A DNA stretch of 64,000 nt from Sanderia malayensis (Eukaryota; Cnidaria; Scyphozoa; Semaeostomeae; Pelagiidae): positions 1,054,001 through 1,118,000 of the forward strand of contig RQOL01000729.1 in NCBI GenBank assembly GCA_013076295.1. Reading direction: 5' to 3'. The notes under the pieces are model-generated. The model did not search any database. It saw only the letters and a list, made by a program, of their open reading frames with translations, and was not told the DNA's origin. Positions 26,801 through 37,805 of the stretch are shown here, piece after piece. How positions within the stretch are numbered: position 1 is the stretch's first letter; each line of letters begins with the position of its first letter. The position numbers were made by a program, and so were the translations under genes.

Positions 26801-26944
26801 TGGGGACATTTTGCCGGGATTGGACGTCACTATTATCATCCGGAGAGCGGGTTTAACGGAGCCATAGACAATTATTTCATTGCGAACTATGCACTGGCCG
26901 AAGAAGAAATACAGTATATATCAAGAGATATTTGTGAATGGTAG
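20898..26944 (+). CDS. Secreted protein with four tandem LamG/concanavalin-like domains, 12 exons
   Basis: Exons: 20898-20985, 21311-21499, 21623-21730, 21991-22230, 22675-22899, 23222-23518, 23814-24071, 24402-24563, 24801-25009, 25237-25389, 25628-26025, 26530-26944; 913 residues. Exon 1 is a signal peptide (MRVPYILVYFIALIIGFIQP). Four repeats follow (roughly 30-244, 245-458, 459-694, 695-913). Each has a C...L.FD opening, a KPLT-I.VWV strand, ELFQT(I/V)G..S, GQ/F.L...DG.L.WFH.N..G, W..IA.TYD...K.AI.Y(V/I)(D/N)G.VV, and a LDEFY(M/I)(Y/F)N..L closing motif. This is the LamG_3 (concanavalin A-like lectin/glucanase) pattern. No membrane segment follows, so a secreted adhesion or glycan-binding protein is likely; the ligand is unknown. 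Most introns in domains 1-3 are phase 1, as expected for growth by exon duplication. AATAAA at 27022 is a likely poly-A signal. Confidence 0.88.
22221..22283 (+). repeat. Duplicated exon-4/intron donor junction in the LamG gene
   Basis: The last ten exon bases plus donor, GCCTTCGCAG|GTCT (22221-22234), recur exactly at 22270-22283, forming a second potential 5' splice site 49 bases downstream. Confidence 0.7.
22881..23161 (+). repeat. 28-31 base minisatellite of donor-junction copies, LamG intron 5
   Basis: About nine or ten imperfect units of the type GGGACTGTTGTATCAGGTAT. The first unit contains the true end of exon 5 and its donor (GTATCAG|GTATGT); each later unit repeats it as TATCAG|GTAT or the variants TAGCAG|GTAT, TAGCCG|GTAT and TATCAG|ATAT. 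It is an array of decoy 5' splice sites starting at the real one. Confidence 0.85.
24201..24337. mobile_element. MITE, CAGTAAA/TA family, copy 3 (degraded)
   Basis: In LamG intron 7. The left end CAATAAAACTTTGCATATAAG and right end GTTCTTATAGCAGGTGTTTACCG are decayed inverted repeats. The interior shares the AACAATAGCTT-type core with the copies at 5913 and 29310. Confidence 0.7.
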
Positions 26945-27238
26945 TGTTGTAATTAGATTTAGAATTAGTTGACTTTGCTGCTAGACTGATGGTGATTTTT
27001 CCGTAGTTTGTTTATATTTGTAATAAATATGTTTTGGGGGATTCTAATCTTCTATGAAACTTTTCACAATTATTTTTGTTCTGGACCGTCGCTTATTATG
27101 GTGCAAACTCTGGCCTCTCTTTGGACCAATAATAGGTAGAGAGCGAGAGCGAGGTTACCATCCTTTGGCCTAAATCAAGCATGTGCATGTAAGACAAAAC
27201 AAGCTCTAAGACATCTCTTCAAGTAAAAATTTTCAGCC
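26945..27238. other. Short LamG-ARP6 intergenic interval
   Basis: 294 bases between the LamG stop and the ARP6 start, with AATAAA at 27022-27027. The ARP6 promoter must lie here or overlap the LamG 3' end. No TATA box or CRE is evident. Confidence 0.6.
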
Positions 27239-30200
27239 ATGACGAAGACTTTAATACTAGATAATGGTGGTGCATCTCTCAAAGTTGGCTTCAGCACAGA
27301 TACAGAGCCAAGGTAACTGCTCACGCGCTGTTTTTATTTACATTTTAGCCGTTTGAAATTGACCCATAAAACTAAGGAGGGGCCGAGCCCGGAGGGGGCG
27401 TGTCTGACCGCACTGAAAGTGGACTTGTTAACCTGGAACCTGGAGTCTTTTTAGCTGGCTTTCTCTTTTATTGTATAAGGCATTCAGCTGTGAATTACAA
27501 ACTTTCTTTATCGTTTTCTTAAATATCTTGACCTTGCTTGCAGCATTATTCCAAATTGTTGTTCAAAAGCAAAATCCGAAAGACGAAAGCTTTTCATCGC
27601 AGACCAATTAAATGAGTGCAAGGATTACTCAGGCTTGTATTACATTTTACCTTTCCAAAAGGTATGTCATGCCGAATTTCCTGTTTTTAATATGCTGTAA
27701 AAAGATAAAAATATGCTGTACTTTTAAGATGGGCTTCAATTTAGCCATGTTGCATTGGATAAGTTTCTCTTTTATCTACAATTCCATAATTTTATTGAAG
27801 GGTTACTTGGTAAACTGGGATGTGCAGCGACAAATCTGGGACTATATTTTCTCCAAAGATTGCATGAATGTAAGTCATACTATCTTTTATTTTTCTCTTG
27901 TTTTTTATCTTTTTTCATTACAGTTAAGGCAGACATTTTCTGATTGATATATGCTATACACAACTATTGACAATGTGTTTGTTTTACAGGTAGACCTCTC
28001 TGACTTAAATCTGATTCTCACAGAGCCTCAATTCAATTTCACATCAATTAAGGTATTACAGACGTCTCTACTTATACCACACGCAAATAATCATTAGGAA
28101 GCAGTCAGTTAACGAACATTGTTCACGAAGCAATCAAATAATGAAGCTACAATCTCCAATGTAGTCACACATTATTTGAAGCAATATTGAGCGTAGTCAC
28201 ATTGTTTGTTTGCTCCATCTCTCAGGAATGCACTGATGAAATTTTATTTGAAGAATACAGAGTCAAGTCGTTACTTCGAACCACAGGTGACTTACATTTT
28301 GTCATCAAAAGTACAATTCACTATATACATATGTAATATAAAGTTGAAGTATGAAAAAGAAGAAACTGATTTTCTGTAACTCTGAGTTTTACGCTAGGTT
28401 GCTTGCTAGACTGATCAATCTTTTAACTTTTGTTTTTATCAGCTGCCCAACTGAGTGCTTTTAAGCATACAAATGATGCAAAAGAGAAACCATTTTGCTG
28501 CCTTGTTGTTGATTCTGGCTTCTCATTCTCTCATATCGTCCCAGTCTTGGATGGAAAGCTAGTCAAAAAAGGAATAAGAAGGTATAAAATTTTGCTGTTG
28601 CACATAAAAATCTTGGCAATTTAATACAAAAGTTTGAATATTACACCGCATACTTCAACAAGTGGTGCTCTATAGTTGGTTTGTATGTTAGCGTAAAGAG
28701 CTCTCTCTTTATATCTAGGTTGAATGTTGGTGGAAAGTTGCTCACAAATCATCTAAAAGAGATTCTTTCATACAGGTTAGTAGGGTAGAAATTCTTTCAT
28801 ACATGTTGGTAGGTTAGAGATTCTTTCATATAGGTTAGTAGTTATTAGTCTATTAGACTGCATCATGTCTTCGCCAGTTTTATTACATTATTCTCTCGCT
28901 CCTTTTTCAGACAACTTCATGTGATGGATGAGACTTATGTTGTCAACCAGGTAGCTATAGATTTCGTTTCCTGCTTTAACGTGTCTTGTCACTGTCAGAT
29001 AACAAGATAAACACTTCAAGCTCACAATAACGATGATTAATTCTTCTAATAGCAACAAGCAAGTTTTTATAGCGACATTTAAGCCTTCTAGTTTCATTTA
29101 TATTACGAACGCTGATGTTTTCTATGATGTTATTGTTTTCAAAGGTTAAAGAAGACTGCTGCTTTGTGTCAAACCAGTTCAACCAAGATATGCAAATTGC
29201 AAAGTAAGTTCTAGACTTATTATGGTCTGATTGCATTATGATGGAGAAACATTTGAAATGAGAGCGTGCTTTCCATTGCAAGTGGAGAAGGCGAGCCATG
29301 ACAGGTGTAAAGTAAAATCCTGCATATAATAACCAATGAATTAAGAACCTCCAGGGTGATATTTCTCTTCAAAACAATGAAAGAAACAATAGACTATTGT
29401 ATTTGAACAATGGGCTGGATGGAAAATTGTATGTGTTAATATTCAGGCTCTTACTGTATTGCGCAAGTTGTGCAGCTTTTGTTACAGTTTTTAATAATGC
29501 TGGTTTGCACTGTCACATCTTTATAAACTGTAACTTGACTTGATTACAGGAATAGAGGTCCTTCTAACACGATTGCACGCGACTACGTTCTTCCCGACTA
29601 CACGAACGTAAAACGAGGCTACATCAGAGTGAGTCTACACGCTTTGGATTATTGATTAGTCGCTAAATGATTTGGGACAACAAGCTTTTGGCGTTACTTT
29701 TATATTTGAGGAGCGTTACGCGGGGTTATTGATTTCACGTTTCTTTTGTTTTTGGATTTTCCAGCCGATTAACAACATGTGGGAGAAGTACAAAGGAGAT
29801 GAACAGGTTTGTGCAATGTAATAATAATAATAATAATAATAAATTTCTTTAAAGTTGGCTGATACATAGCTTACTTAATGAAGTTGAATTTACTAATTAA
29901 AGCCAACTATTTCAAATACTGCATAATTACAATAATTTGCATCATTTGATTTGTTTGCGATTTGTATCAGCTATTTTACCGTGGTGGGCGTACCAGGCTT
30001 CTTGATTGGTACACCGAGTCGCTATCCCTGATAATTCGCTTTTAGAATATCACTATTACTTTAAGCTCAAGTGTCCATTCACTTGATATTTCAGCTACTT
30101 CGAATGAACAACGAAAGATTCACAGTTCCAGAACTCCTTTTTCATCCATCGGATATTGGTGAGTTTGTTTAGGTTTTATTGACTGTATTTCTACGTTTTG

Positions 30201-33200
30201 TTAGTTTTTTACAACTGCATTTTTATTTGCCCCGATTCAAGCACCTCTCTTTGACGCGTGAATCACTGCTAGAGCTATTTTCAAAACAATGCCAGCCACG
30301 ATGGCAAGCAGCACTATCACAGGCACTCCGATTGATATTATCAACGCGATCCAATCGAAGATATGAGCTATGGGAAATGCTGCTTCGTTCAACTGTTGAT
30401 CATCCATTATGTAATGCGCGTTGAATAGATTAATTGCGCATAGAGCACAGAGCAGTATCAGAAAGGCAGTTTCGGCCACGTTTGCTACCGTGTGTTGAAA
30501 TGGCTGTTTCCAGTGGTGGTGAACTAGTGTCACTATTATCAGGAGGAGACTGACGTAGAGAAACACAACTCTATTCTCCAGCATTACACTGAGTACTATT
30601 ATACTGAGTCTGCGCAGTAGCAACACGCCTTCCCAGTAGACTGGCCCCGCATTGTCTTTCAGAAATGGCTTCGCAAGTACATTGAGAACGGCTTCGTGTT
30701 CGCTGGAATCTTGACTCCTTGTTGTCGAGTGGCTGTTCAAATAACCAATAGAGTTAATCTCGGTTTCGCTACCGCCTGTTCCTGTAGAGGCTGTTAATCT
30801 TGGAGTTTCGTCATCGTAATAAATATGGTTGATATCAAAGTTATTTGCGTTTTCAGTTGTACTATTAGCTGCTGGGCTACGAGGTGTCGATGCGGAGGAG
30901 ACTTGGCGCATGTAACTATTAGATGATACACTTCTATTGTCGTCAACGTCATCTATGATTTCAGTCACATTTGATTTCCCGCCCTTTTCGTCATGACAGT
31001 GTTGTCCAGGCCGCACGAGGAACGCGATCATTGCCGGTGGAAATACAAGGCTGATCATGAAGACTTTGATGGGCATCTTCTTGTTCTTCACGTACGGAAC
31101 ACCAAATAGTAACACGACAGTAACTGGAGCGATGAACAAAATGACGTACGCCATGACAGCGTATTGCCACGGTTGAAAACACGTGACCTCGCCGTCAATA
31201 AACAGAACAGGCCCACCAATCACATCAACACAGTGAAGCATCGTTAGTGAAACATTGCCCATGTGCGCGTAATTGAGAAGAATTAGAGTGACGCTGCCTT
31301 GGCATAAGCGTGCAACGAAGCTTTGGCTACTCTTCCCGAGTCTTTCTGATCTCATCTTCCCCATGATACCAACCAGTGCATACAGAACAACGATTATCAC
31401 GTAGATGTATACATTGAACAGTGTTTTGTAGAGTGTTTTTGTTACTGGGGTGAGTCCCTTGAAGGGACATCCCCTTGTCAGATGGTTGGTCGGTTGTATA
31501 CTCAAGGCATCGATAAATGCCTGCTTTATCGTGTTTGCAACAGTGTCCAACATCGCAACGCCCTCCATGTTCAGGATGAATTGAAGTTGGTAGAAATAGA
31601 AGATGATCTTCGTCAGCGAAGCGATGAGGTTTCGGTGATCCGAGATCTTACTCGCTCCGTCGCTGTTCATCGTCGTTTTGTCGTCGTTTTTCGGCTGTTG
31701 GGCGATTAACAACGCTGTCAAACCACTGCTTTGCACGTGTTTTCTCGACGGCCAAATTAAGCTCAGCACTACGCGTAGGATATCGTTCAAGTAGAGAAAG
31801 AAACACACGTAGCCGACGGCCACTAGGAAAACAGCAATGTGTATCCACCAATCGTTGCACGCTGCATCTGGAGAGCAATTCGTATCGAACAAATTCTCAG
31901 ACGAATCACCATCGCATCTTCCGCACAACTTACCTTTTCGACCTGTGCTGCAACTATTCAACATGGTCGTTGCCGCCGCCGCTTGGTCGTTGCCACCGCG
32001 CGAACAGTAGCCGCGCGGACACATCGCGAATCGTAACCGGCCGTTCTGTTCAAAGCCCCAGAAGTTTGGTTTGGCGCGGATTTTATTTATGCATGTTGCG
32101 CCATACGGACACGGCATGCAGACTGGAATCGTAGTATTGATCGCTTTGCTGGATTGAAGCATCTCTTTGCCTGCATCGAGCGAATACGTGCCGCTCTCGC
32201 ACCGCTTGCAGTGGTATTCAAGGATGTAGTAATTAGCCTCGTTCATGTAGCTTTTGATTTTCACAGACTCGACTCTCCCACCCGGCATGCAGTTGAACCG
32301 AAGATTCTTAACCGCAAGGTCGTTGTACTTGTTCGCACTCTGGTACCAAACATCTGCGACTCCTTCTGAGAAATCGCGAGAATTAATCGTCACATTATCG
32401 AACGATGCCTGGCCTCCAAGATACAACAGTCGTCCACTTACTTTTGCATTATTTTTTGACACCGAGCCGCTGAAAACCGAATTGCGCACGCTCAAACTGA
32501 CCTTTGTCGCCGCAGCTAGGCCACCACCGAAAATTGTCGCCGTGTTATCGCTAAATCGGCATTCATCTACAACTATTTCGCCTATTGTGATGTATACAGC
32601 GCCTCCTGTACCCGTAAGCGCGGGAAAAAATAGCGACGATAATCGGCCTACTTTATCCGTCGCTGTCACGCTGTTGTTGTTGAACTTGCACGATTGAAAT
32701 GTGATTTTGTTGTTTGTTATATCGATTGATGCGAACACAGACCCAGCGACTTGTTGTGCTGTGTTGTTAATGAAATCCACGCCACGGAAACGCAACCTGA
32801 TTAGATTTTTAGAGTCGTCAAATGACGGATCAGATTTGAATATTATCACGTGTACAGCACCGCCAATGTTTGCTTCGTTGTTTTTCATTGTTGAGTTCTT
32901 AATGAGCATATGCACGTGTTCGTCTGCAAGCACTGCGTGGGATACGAAAATTGCGGAGCCTTTGTCAAGTAAACCGTGCAATCCTCGGGCCGAATTCTCC
33001 TCAAATCGCGTATCACGTATTAAAATGCTTGAATTTCGCGCCAGTTCATGCAAGGCGACACTGAACCTATTCCATAGGAATCTCGATCTGACAATGGAGA
33101 TATTCAGCTCTTGTTTGACTTTTGGAAAAGGGGATTGTGAATTAGGAACGGAAACAGCGACATTTGTTTTGAATTTTTCATCACCAAAGAATACACTGTT

Positions 33201-36101
33201 TTTGATATTTATCGAAAGGCTCTCCGACGATAGACTAATGGCTGTCGTGTATTTTTCGAATGTACAATTCTCAACATCGAGTGTCGACTTCGACGCGAAC
33301 AGTATGCCTGAATTTTGAAGCGCGAATGCCGTTGCCTTGAAGAAGGCGCAATTCTTTGCAGTGAAAACACCATCTGCCACTCCCACTGCACTGACCATGA
33401 TGTTTCTAATGTCGAGGTTTTCAATGGTAAAATGCACGAGCCGTTTTGTTGTCCCTGTAACGAAAAATAGCCCAGTGCCATCCTCGTTTTTGCAATCAAT
33501 CACTGGCCTAGCACCGATTCCGCGCACGGTCAGGCTTCTGTTTACAGTATGGCCGCCCCAGTCGCGCAGGCAGAAATCAACCGGTACGATGGCGAGTTTA
33601 GAATCGCGAAACGCTGTGATTGACACAGTGTCATTCCACGAGGCTGCCCTCCGCAATGCCTGTTTCATTGTGAGGCAGGGAAAAGCGCTTCCTCCGCAGT
33701 CAGCCGTGTCCTTGCCATGTTGGTTAATGTGAATGTCTTTTGCGTTGATGATGACCGCTGGGGGTGAGAAAGAAGTGCAATGTATTTATTACATGTTTCT
33801 ACGTGTTTGTAATCTTGCCTTGGATTACCTGGGTATGGGGTTATCACACATGCGCACTTTGATTTTGAAGCCCAAATATCGAATTGCGCATGTGTGATAA
33901 TTGCATCTTACTTTTACCTTCCCGAACAAACGACGATAAACTTTTGGTTCACGCGACAACTTGTCTCGTTCTGCATGCTCCACAGAGAGAGTTTATAAGC
34001 TCAATGACGTCACTTCCCTAATCTTCTTATCAACAGCCTGATGCATTGGTTTTGAACTGATAAGTCATTGGCAATCGATACTAGGCCTATGAGCTTTTGG
34101 CGAATTAAATGTTTTTGATTTTTACTCGTTTCTACATATTTCGCTTTAAAACTTGAAAGAAATCGAAGAATTTTTTCATGTTGAACAAGCCCGGCTTGGA
34201 ATAGTTTTACCTCGCATGTCCTGTCCAGTTCTATAAATAAGCCCAAAATACAGACCCACTGAACGCTGAGCAAGTTCAATCAACATTTAAATCAACATTG
34301 AGAAATCATGTATGAAATTTCTTCTTACCAGCATGGAGTATCATGAGAGATACTTGTACAAGTTTAATCACTTCTTTTGGAAAAATGATCGATCTTATCC
34401 CACGTTTTATCATCTTGAAGAATATGTGGCTTGTTGGCGGAAAGCTCAGTGAAAACTTCGGTTATCTTTGTTTATCGAAGTTTGCAACAATTGTGTAAGC
34501 CAGCAGTGGCAATTCTTGATTTATGTTATGAGAATATCATGCAAGTGCGGGCCATAGGCGTTCTCAGATCCGAATTTTATCAGATCAACCCGCTAAAGCA
34601 TCTTTGATCGTTGAAAGTAATTTGATATCGAGTTACCAACTATTTTATCTTATCCGTTATGTTGCATCGGTTTCTTGTCTGACTGGTTCTTGGAACTAAG
34701 TGAAAAGAACAATGTGGTCACGTGGCGATTTAGGAACTGATATCATCGCAAAGACAATGACAGAATAGAATACAAATAATTTCATAATGAATGTTAGATG
34801 AATGGGAAAAAGTATACCGTAAATCCTCGAATAAGCCCTTGGGGGCTTATTTGCAAAAATGAAATTTTAGCTGGATTATTGTTCAATATTAAGCAAAATA
34901 AAAGCTATACGATGCAGCCAGTCAATGAAGTTATTGGTTTAAACTTGCTGTTATTTGCAATACTTGGGCTCAATATCCTTGCAAATGATTATCAGGACGG
35001 AGGCTTATTCGAGGGGAGGGCTTATTCGAAGGTGGGGGCTTATTCGAGGATTTACGGTATTCGAAAGGAACGCAACAAATTATTTGTTGACTGCTCTTGG
35101 GACTATTGCAATACGCCTATTTTGTTATAAGAAGTTAACCTGGACATTGAGGACGGTTTCTTATTAAAAATCATGGTCCTTTTTACACTTGTTACTGACT
35201 ATTTTTCTTTCTATTTTCTTTCAGGTATCAAAGAGATGGGTTTGTCAGAAGCGATCATAAAATCGATATCATCAGCTCCTCTTGGTATGTTATACTCTGT
35301 ATTGCAATCGTTGGAGTTTGAATAGAGAATTTATCCGTCAATTGGTAGCTATCCCGTCTGATGTGACGTATGTAGGAATAGCCGCATTTGTGCGGTGATT
35401 TAATGCGATATCTTTCTGTTTCATTCCAGCCATGCAGCCGCATCTGTACATGAATATCGTGGTGACTGGTGGAAATGTTTCATTGCCAGGTTTCGTGGAA
35501 AGAATGTGAGTATTATAACTTCATGAAAAATATCGTTAAGGCAGACACGTGTCGTTCATTGTTTTAACACGACCTTGGAATTAATTACTTGATGGGCGGG
35601 TTCTCTCTCTAGTCTTTATTAGTTTTTGACGAATTTCATTATTTGATTTCTGTTCATTGCTATTTTGTTTCGTGTTCAGAACGAATGACGTTCGAAGCCT
35701 TGCACCGATAGATTTTGATGTCGAAATCGAAAGCTCTGACAAGTAAGCGCTGCTTCTTTCATCAGAATTTCTATACCTAAATATCTCTTGTTTATCTGTA
35801 CACGATGCCTTCACAATGCCTCTCCCACTGGCATGCATGTTCTGCATTACTTTACCACACTGTATACTTGCCATCTTCTTTTAATAAAATCGCAGCAGTG
35901 CTTTTCTTTTCAATTGTTTAGTCACCAACACAGAAAAGACTGCTAAATGATTTCTTTTTTTTTAGTCCGAGTACCTTTGCATGGCAAGGGGGTGCCCAGC
36001 TGTCAAAAGAAGCCGATTTTGTGCAAAAATACTGCGTTACAAAGGCGGAATACGAAGAGCATGGCAGAGGGATTTGCAGTGAAAAGTTCGAGGGTATGTG
36101 A
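27239..36101 (+). CDS. ACTR6: Actin-related protein 6 (ARP6), 16 exons
   Basis: Exons: 27239-27312, 27544-27661, 27801-27869, 27990-28052, 28226-28286, 28443-28581, 28719-28775, 28911-28950, 29145-29203, 29550-29628, 29765-29806, 30095-30158, 35225-35284, 35430-35505, 35680-35742, 35966-36101. All join in frame to 399 residues, close to the ~396 of other animals. Signatures: LILDNGGASLKVGFS (phosphate-1 loop), FQKGYLVNWDVQRQIWDYIF, CLVVDSGFSFSHIVP (phosphate-2), [51 protein letters not shown], and a C-terminal EKFEG. ARP6 is a nuclear subunit of SWR1/SRCAP-type remodellers that exchange H2A.Z into nucleosomes. Intron 12 (30159-35224) contains a complete-looking gene on the other strand. Confidence 0.96.
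28760..28840 (+). repeat. Donor-junction triplication after ARP6 exon 7
   Basis: Three units of about 29 bases: ATTCTTTCATACAG|GTTAGT (the true exon end and donor), ATTCTTTCATACATGTTGGT and ATTCTTTCATATAG|GTTAGT. The third keeps a plausible donor, the second has lost the AG. Confidence 0.8.
29310..29456. mobile_element. MITE, CAGTAAA/TA family, copy 4
   Basis: In ARP6 intron 9. Left end AAGTAAAATCCTGCATATAA, right end CTCTTACTG, both next to TA. The core (GGGTGATATTT, AAACAATAG) matches the copy at 5913. No coding capacity. Confidence 0.75.
29820..29843 (+). repeat. (TAA)n microsatellite
   Basis: Seven or eight copies of AAT/TAA, directly after the donor of ARP6 exon 11. Confidence 0.85.
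30237..33757 (-). CDS. Beta-helix ectodomain plus multi-pass membrane protein, nested in ARP6 intron 12 (5' exon not found)
   Basis: The open frame from 33668 gives 1143 residues. Reading extends 29 codons further upstream to a CCCCCAG splice acceptor at 33758-33760 and includes a Cys-rich DCGGSAFPCLTMKQAL segment, typical of the first turn of such ectodomains, so an upstream exon with the start and signal peptide is expected. Residues (from M at 33668): about 40-440 many short NCxF/NSxF/N-rich turns (CTFEKY, CRFSDNTATIFGGG, NNEANIGGAV) characteristic of a right-handed parallel beta-helix; 485-605 Cys-rich (CKRCESGTYS, CMPCPYGATC, CGRCDG); membrane segments near 608-630, 750-770, 835-858, 868-886, 1018-1049, 1060-1083 and 1103-1135; a Ser/Thr-rich cytoplasmic-looking loop 905-995. 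The layout suggests a cell-surface receptor or channel-like protein; function unknown. Confidence 0.8.
33841..33900. repeat. Perfect 16-base inverted repeat (hairpin)
   Basis: TTATCACACATGCGCA at 33841-33856 and its exact reverse complement at 33885-33900, with a 28-base loop. It lies between the nested gene's promoter and its coding exon, in its 5' leader or first intron, and in ARP6 intron 12. Confidence 0.9.
33991..34012 (-). promoter_or_regulatory. CRE plus TATA promoter of the nested gene
   Basis: On the minus strand TGACGTCA (34012-34005) is followed seven bases later by TATAAAC (33997-33991). Spacing and orientation fit a promoter reading towards the nested beta-helix gene, with transcription expected to start near 33965. 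Function is inferred from motifs. Confidence 0.55.
34817..35057. mobile_element. MITE, CCGTAAATCC/TA type
   Basis: Left end CCGTAAATCCTCGAATAAGC and right end GCTTATTCGAGGATTTACGG are exact inverted repeats with TA on both outer sides. A GGGCTTATTCGAGG/GGGGGCTTATTCGA direct repeat adjoins the right end. About 240 bases, no transposase; inside ARP6 intron 12. Confidence 0.85.
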
Positions 36102-36729
36102 TTTAGCAGTTATACATTGCATTCTTTTTTCAAAGCTTGCTTATTCTGCGAGTTTAATGCTGCCTGGTTTTGCGTAGACACAAATATGTGACCTACAACG
36201 CGACGTAAACATGGTAATGATTAATGCATGAAACCTAAATGGATTAGACCGAACACCAATGGGTTCATTTAGCTAGATTCCGAGGTTGAGGAAGAAAAAA
36301 TGTTGTTGTTGTTGAAGCATGTTTAGATTGTGGCTCTCCAGTCGGTAATGTTTGACTCCAATTGGGAATTTATTAATAAGAAATGAATGAGAGAAGTATC
36401 TTTCAAAATGTTGCACGCACAGACATGACATGGTAAACTTCTATTCTTGTTATGACTATCGTGGAACTTACAAACAGAATCATCTTCATGATTAGGAATT
36501 TATTATTCATGGATCGTGGCTATAGTTATTAAAAAGTTATAGTTATTATGAAGTTATTTAATGCTGCGGATGATCATGATGAGGGGACGAGGACGAGAAG
36601 GGGGGTTATAAGGACAAGGGGGTAGAGTCGGGAGGGTGTTGGCGGAAATGGAAGTGAGGAGGGGTAAAGATAATGACAAGGGTGGATGGGTGTTGATGAG
36701 GAGGAGAGGAGGGGGCTGGGAAATTAAGG

Positions 36730-36812
36730 ATGAACGATGATTATGGTGATTGTTGTGATTATGATGATTGTGATGATTATTGTGATTGTGATGATTGTGA
36801 TGATTACTGCTC
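36730..36812 (+). repeat. GAT/GTGATT-rich simple repeat
   Basis: Interspersed GATGATT, GTGATTAT and TGTGATGATT units; next to a long purine-rich stretch at 36575-36720. Confidence 0.75.
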
Positions 36813-37805
36813 AAGCTTATTTGCATGACGCCTGTAAAGTAATACAGCTTATCATGCCGTCGAAGGTAGATAGTCGCTTTTTGGCAATCAGTGCACATTC
36901 AGTTGTGAATGAAATTCAATGCCGAGCACATTTGCAAATACAAAGCTCATGGTTATTACACAGCTATAGTCATTGATCTACTCTTGTCAATATCCCAATT
37001 TGCCTGTTATCTTGAGCTAAGCACAGAAGCAGGTGTTTTTCACCTTTGTATTTAGCGAGGTGCCTTCGGGCTAAGCCATTCAAACAGTATTCTAAGCCGA
37101 ACAATAACTTCTTATTATCTCGGAATACTCGCCCAACATCTAATCGGTCCATATAAGGTGGAGAAATTGATAAGTATTGGTGTAATATTTGGCATCACTG
37201 GTGTTGTTTATGATCAGGGGTTTGAAGCGAGGCCAACGTTTCGTATTTTGCTCAACGTTGCTTGGATGTCTGCTTGATTTAACTTGTTTTAGAAAGAAGC
37301 TATGGATCTATATTGATCGTATATTCTATTACATTGGTAAGTTGATTTTATTTAGAACTGTATCTGGACTTAGAATTGTTTGTATACACGGTTGGATCAT
37401 AATTTCATTTAACTCGAATTGCTTGATGTGTCGAACATGCTTCTGTTTCCTTGACTTGGACTCGAACTTCTGAATTTTACCGAATTTCTAATTACCCTGG
37501 CTCTTCCACATATCGAGGTTTAGTTGCTCATATATGTAATATGCATCCCCACAGGCGTTGAACTACTCCTTATAACAAGTTTCGTTTTCGAGAAGATGAC
37601 GTGTTCGTGTTTAGTGTTTCGATACTGGCATACTTTAGTGTGTACTTTACAAATACATTTGACATACGGTTATTTTGTTTTGTGTTTATATGAATGTTTT
37701 TTATTTTTCATAAATGTAGTGGATAGAGTAACACTCTAATAACTCGAACTCTGAGGAACCGATAAAAATTGTCGAGTTGTTTGCAGATACGTCGGAAGAA
37801 TATGT

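Noticed and set aside
36569..36898. Minus-strand frame with HNHNNHHNHHN repeats
   Set aside because: Produced by the GAT/GTGATT simple repeat.
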